From Noviherbaspirillum_A sp047237965 (lineage in GTDB: Bacteria > Pseudomonadota > Gammaproteobacteria > Burkholderiales > Burkholderiaceae_D): 64,000 nt of DNA. Numbering within the stretch: the stretch's first letter is position 1; every line of letters begins with the position of its first letter. This document shows, one piece after another, positions 62,050 to 64,000 of the stretch. The stretch is taken from NCBI RefSeq assembly GCF_047237965.1, contig NZ_JBDFLX010000001.1, positions 1,922,001-1,986,000 of the forward strand. The letters are read 5' to 3'. The notes under the pieces were generated by a model. The model had not been told where the DNA came from, did no database searches, and worked only from the letters and a program-made list of their open reading frames with translations. The translations under genes were made by a program, and so were the position numbers.

Positions 62050-62979
62050 TCAGGCGCGATCAGCAACGCGCTCGCCCATCAGCCCGGAAGGACGCAGCGT
62101 CAGCACAATGATCAATACGATGAAGGCAAAGATATCCTGGTAGTTGCTGCCGAGGAATCCGCCGGTGAGTTCGCCGATATAGCCGGCGCCCAGGCTTTCG
62201 ATCAGGCCGAGCAGGATACCGCCCAGCATGGCGCCATAGATATTGCCGATGCCGCCGAGCACAGCAGCCGAAAATGCTTTCAGCCCGGGCACAAAGCCCA
62301 TGGCAAACTGGGCCGAAGAGTAATTCGCGCCCCACATCACGCCCGCCACCGCTGCCAGCGCCGCGCCCACCGCGAACGTGACGACGATGACACGGTTGGC
62401 ATCCACGCCCATCAGGCCGGCAATGCGCGGATTCTCGGCCGTAGCCCGCATTGCGCGGCCCATCTTGGTTTTCTCCACCAGCAACACCAGCAACAGCATC
62501 GACAGCGCAGCCAGTACCAGCAGCATGACCTGCGTCGGCGTGATCAGCGCGCCCATCAGGTTCAGCGACTCGGAAGGCATCACCTGCGGAAAAGGAAGCG
62601 GGTTACGGCCCCACACCATCATCGCAATGGTTTGCAGCAGGATGGAAACACCGATTGCCGTAATCAGCGGCGCCAGCCTCGGCGCATTGCGCAGCCGCCG
62701 GTAAGCAACGCGCTCGATCACGATATTGACGATTATGCAGACGGGAATCGCGCCAAGGATAGCGATGATCAGCTTGACTACCCCGGGAAGGTCCGGGGCG
62801 GCGCTGTTGACCAGTTTCAATATGGTCAGGCCGGACATTGCACCGATCATCAGTACTTCGCCGTGGGCAAAGTTGATCAGGTTGAGAACGCCGTACACCA
62901 TGGTGTATCCCAAGGCGATCAGCGCATACATGCTGCCCAATACCAGGCCGTTGACGATTTGTTGCAGGAAGATTTCCAT
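62050..62979 (-). CDS. livH: Branched-chain amino-acid ABC permease LivH
   Basis: A 309-residue permease, partner of LivM: MEIFLQQIVNGLVLGSMYAL, GYTMVYGVLNLINFAHGEVLM and GRAMRATAENPRIAGLMGVD. It is the first gene of the transporter operon and lies 84 bases after ispH. The periplasmic binding protein gene normally found beside it is absent from the window. Confidence 0.93.
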   Translation of the reverse strand: MEIFLQQIVNGLVLGSMYALIALGYTMVYGVLNLINFAHGEVLMIGAMSGLTILKLVNSAAPDLPGVVKLIIAILGAIPVCIIVNIVIERVAYRRLRNAPRLAPLITAIGVSILLQTIAMMVWGRNPLPFPQVMPSESLNLMGALITPTQVMLLVLAALSMLLLVLLVEKTKMGRAMRATAENPRIAGLMGVDANRVIVVTFAVGAALAAVAGVMWGANYSSAQFAMGFVPGLKAFSAAVLGGIGNIYGAMLGGILLGLIESLGAGYIGELTGGFLGSNYQDIFAFIVLIIVLTLRPSGLMGERVADRA

Positions 62980-62998
62980 GGCCCGCCATGCTCAAGAG

Positions 62999-63026
62999 TA
63001 GTTATTTTTTTACGCCAAAACGGCAA
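62999..63026 (-). promoter_or_regulatory. Candidate promoter of livHMGF
   Basis: TTGCCG (63021-63026) and TAACTA (62999-63004) on the minus strand, spacer 16. Start near 62992, about 13 bases before the livH ATG. Confidence 0.4.
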
Positions 63027-63063
63027 TCGGTCATCGCGCGCCTTTTATTCCGTACCCGGGAAA

Positions 63064-64000
63064 TTACCTGGGTTCGGACAGACCATTCAAACCCTTGGGC
63101 AAGGGAAACGTCACATTCTCTTCCACACCTTCCAGCACGCGTACGCTGCGCGCACCGAAAACTTTCAACTGTGCAATCACTGCATCGACCAGCACCTGAG
63201 GTGCGGACGCGCCGGCAGTGACGCCGATGCGCCTTGTTCCATCCAGCCAGGCCGGGTCGATCTGGGCCGCGTTATCCACCATATAGGCGGCCGTCCCTTT
63301 CTTTTGGGCCACTTCGCGCAGCCGGTTTGAATTCGAACTGTTCGGGCTGCCGACAACGATCACCAAGTCAACCTGAGGCGCCATGAACTTCACCGCTTCC
63401 TGGCGGTTGGTGGTGGCATAGCAGATGTCACCTTTCTTGGGCTCGGCAATATTCGGAAACCGGCGCTTGAGTGCAGCGATGACGTCGGCGGTATCGTCCA
63501 CCGACAGCGTCGTTTGCGTCACATAGGCCAGCTGGTCAGGGTTGCGCACCTGGAGGTGGTCGACGTCCTCGGCGGTTTCCACGAGATACATGCCCTGGTC
63601 GGCCTGCCCCATGGTCCCTTCGACTTCAGGATGACCGGCATGGCCGATCATGATGATTTCCCTGCCTTCACGCCGCATCTTTGCCACTTCGACGTGCACT
63701 TTCGTCACGAGCGGGCAAGTTGCGTCGAATACCGTGAGGCCGCGTTGCGCCGCTTCTTCCTGGACGGAACGCGGCACGCCGTGAGCAGAAAACACAAGCG
63801 TGTTCCCGGGAGGGACATCAGCAAGCTGCTCGATGAAAATCGCACCCTTGCGTCGCAGGTCATCGACCACATAGGCGTTATGCACGATCTCGTGGCGCAC
63901 GTAGATGGGAGCGCCGAATTGCGCCAGCGCCCGTTCCACGATTTCGATTGCCCGGTCGACGCCAGCGCAAAAACCGCGCGGCTGCGCTAGCAGGATTTCC
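63064..64000 (-). CDS. ispH: 4-hydroxy-3-methylbut-2-enyl diphosphate reductase (N-terminus outside window)
   Basis: The last enzyme of the MEP isoprenoid pathway, making isopentenyl and dimethylallyl diphosphate with a [4Fe-4S] cluster. The window reads from ILLAQPRGFCAGVDRAIEIV to the stop at 63064; the start codon and a few residues are beyond the right edge. All three cluster cysteines are present, in RGFCAGV, FDATCPLVTKV and GDICYATTNRQ, with TQTTLS and SPNSSNS of the active site. The gene upstream, outside the window, was not seen. Confidence 0.96.
   Translation of the reverse strand, partial: EILLAQPRGFCAGVDRAIEIVERALAQFGAPIYVRHEIVHNAYVVDDLRRKGAIFIEQLADVPPGNTLVFSAHGVPRSVQEEAAQRGLTVFDATCPLVTKVHVEVAKMRREGREIIMIGHAGHPEVEGTMGQADQGMYLVETAEDVDHLQVRNPDQLAYVTQTTLSVDDTADVIAALKRRFPNIAEPKKGDICYATTNRQEAVKFMAPQVDLVIVVGSPNSSNSNRLREVAQKKGTAAYMVDNAAQIDPAWLDGTRRIGVTAGASAPQVLVDAVIAQLKVFGARSVRVLEGVEENVTFPLPKGLNGLSEPR

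Overview
The window looks like a stretch of high-GC betaproteobacterial chromosome (order Burkholderiales; my best guess is Oxalobacteraceae, near Herbaspirillum or Noviherbaspirillum). The basis is the protein sequences, a zapA/6S RNA neighbourhood, a rho gene followed by a zinc-free type B L31, and the ribF-ileS-lspA-coaBC-dut string. It is almost entirely housekeeping DNA. I see no integrase, transposase, phage gene, CRISPR array or defence island. Two genes are cut by the window edges: ilvD on the left (C-terminus missing) and ispH on the right (about the first dozen residues missing).

Layout. 1-6.3 kb: ilvD (-) diverges from a LysR regulator that overlaps lgt, followed by a malonyl-CoA synthetase (matB-like); then a secreted GH64 beta-1,3-glucanase and an EVE-domain protein on the minus strand. 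6.3-15.2 kb, all minus: 6S RNA, zapA, a zapB-like coiled-coil gene, a polysaccharide-deacetylase-like gene, a GT4 glycosyltransferase and an AddAB-type helicase-nuclease pair. 15.4-20.8 kb, plus: trxA, rho, rpmE2, an ArnT-like membrane glycosyltransferase and a MATE transporter. 20.8-23.5 kb: three tiny minus-strand genes of unknown function, a transglutaminase-like gene and a DUF4198 exported protein. 23.6-26.8 kb, minus: gapA and tkt. 27-36 kb, plus: rsmE, mtfA, ribF, ileS, lspA, coaBC, dut and a degenerate M48/PDZ lipoprotein. 36-40.7 kb: clpA-clpS (-), a cold-shock gene (+) and icd (-) behind a paired palindrome. 40.9-50.2 kb: rluE, a HupE/UreJ-like membrane protein with an EF-hand loop coupled to a TPR protein, an Ala/Pro/Lys-rich exported peptide, DUF192, rpsT, a MITE-like repeat, murJ, a SirB1-type protein, an ABC-F (uup) gene and tRNA-Arg(CCU). 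50.3-57.4 kb: an SRPBCC protein, a FimV-like polar/pilus protein, a TPR-NTF2 protein, an orphan GspE/PilB ATPase with four 30-residue MshEN-like repeats, and a glycine-zipper lipoprotein. 57.4-64 kb: an FAH-family hydrolase coupled to a zeta-class GST isomerase, a DUF1232 gene, the branched-chain amino-acid (liv-type) ABC transporter without a binding protein, and ispH.

How the genes fit together. There are modules for central carbon metabolism (gapA/tkt, icd, matB), envelope building (lgt, lspA, murJ, glycosyltransferases, lipoproteins), protein quality control (clpSA, mtfA), translation (ileS, rpsT, rpmE, rsmE, rluE, tRNA, uup) and recombination (addAB). No dramatic new system is evident. 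The most interesting leads are the three-gene cluster of tiny proteins, the FimV/orphan-GspE neighbourhood, the EF-hand HupE-like protein, the paired operator in front of icd, the predicted leaderless starts of zapB and murJ, and the MITE-like element.
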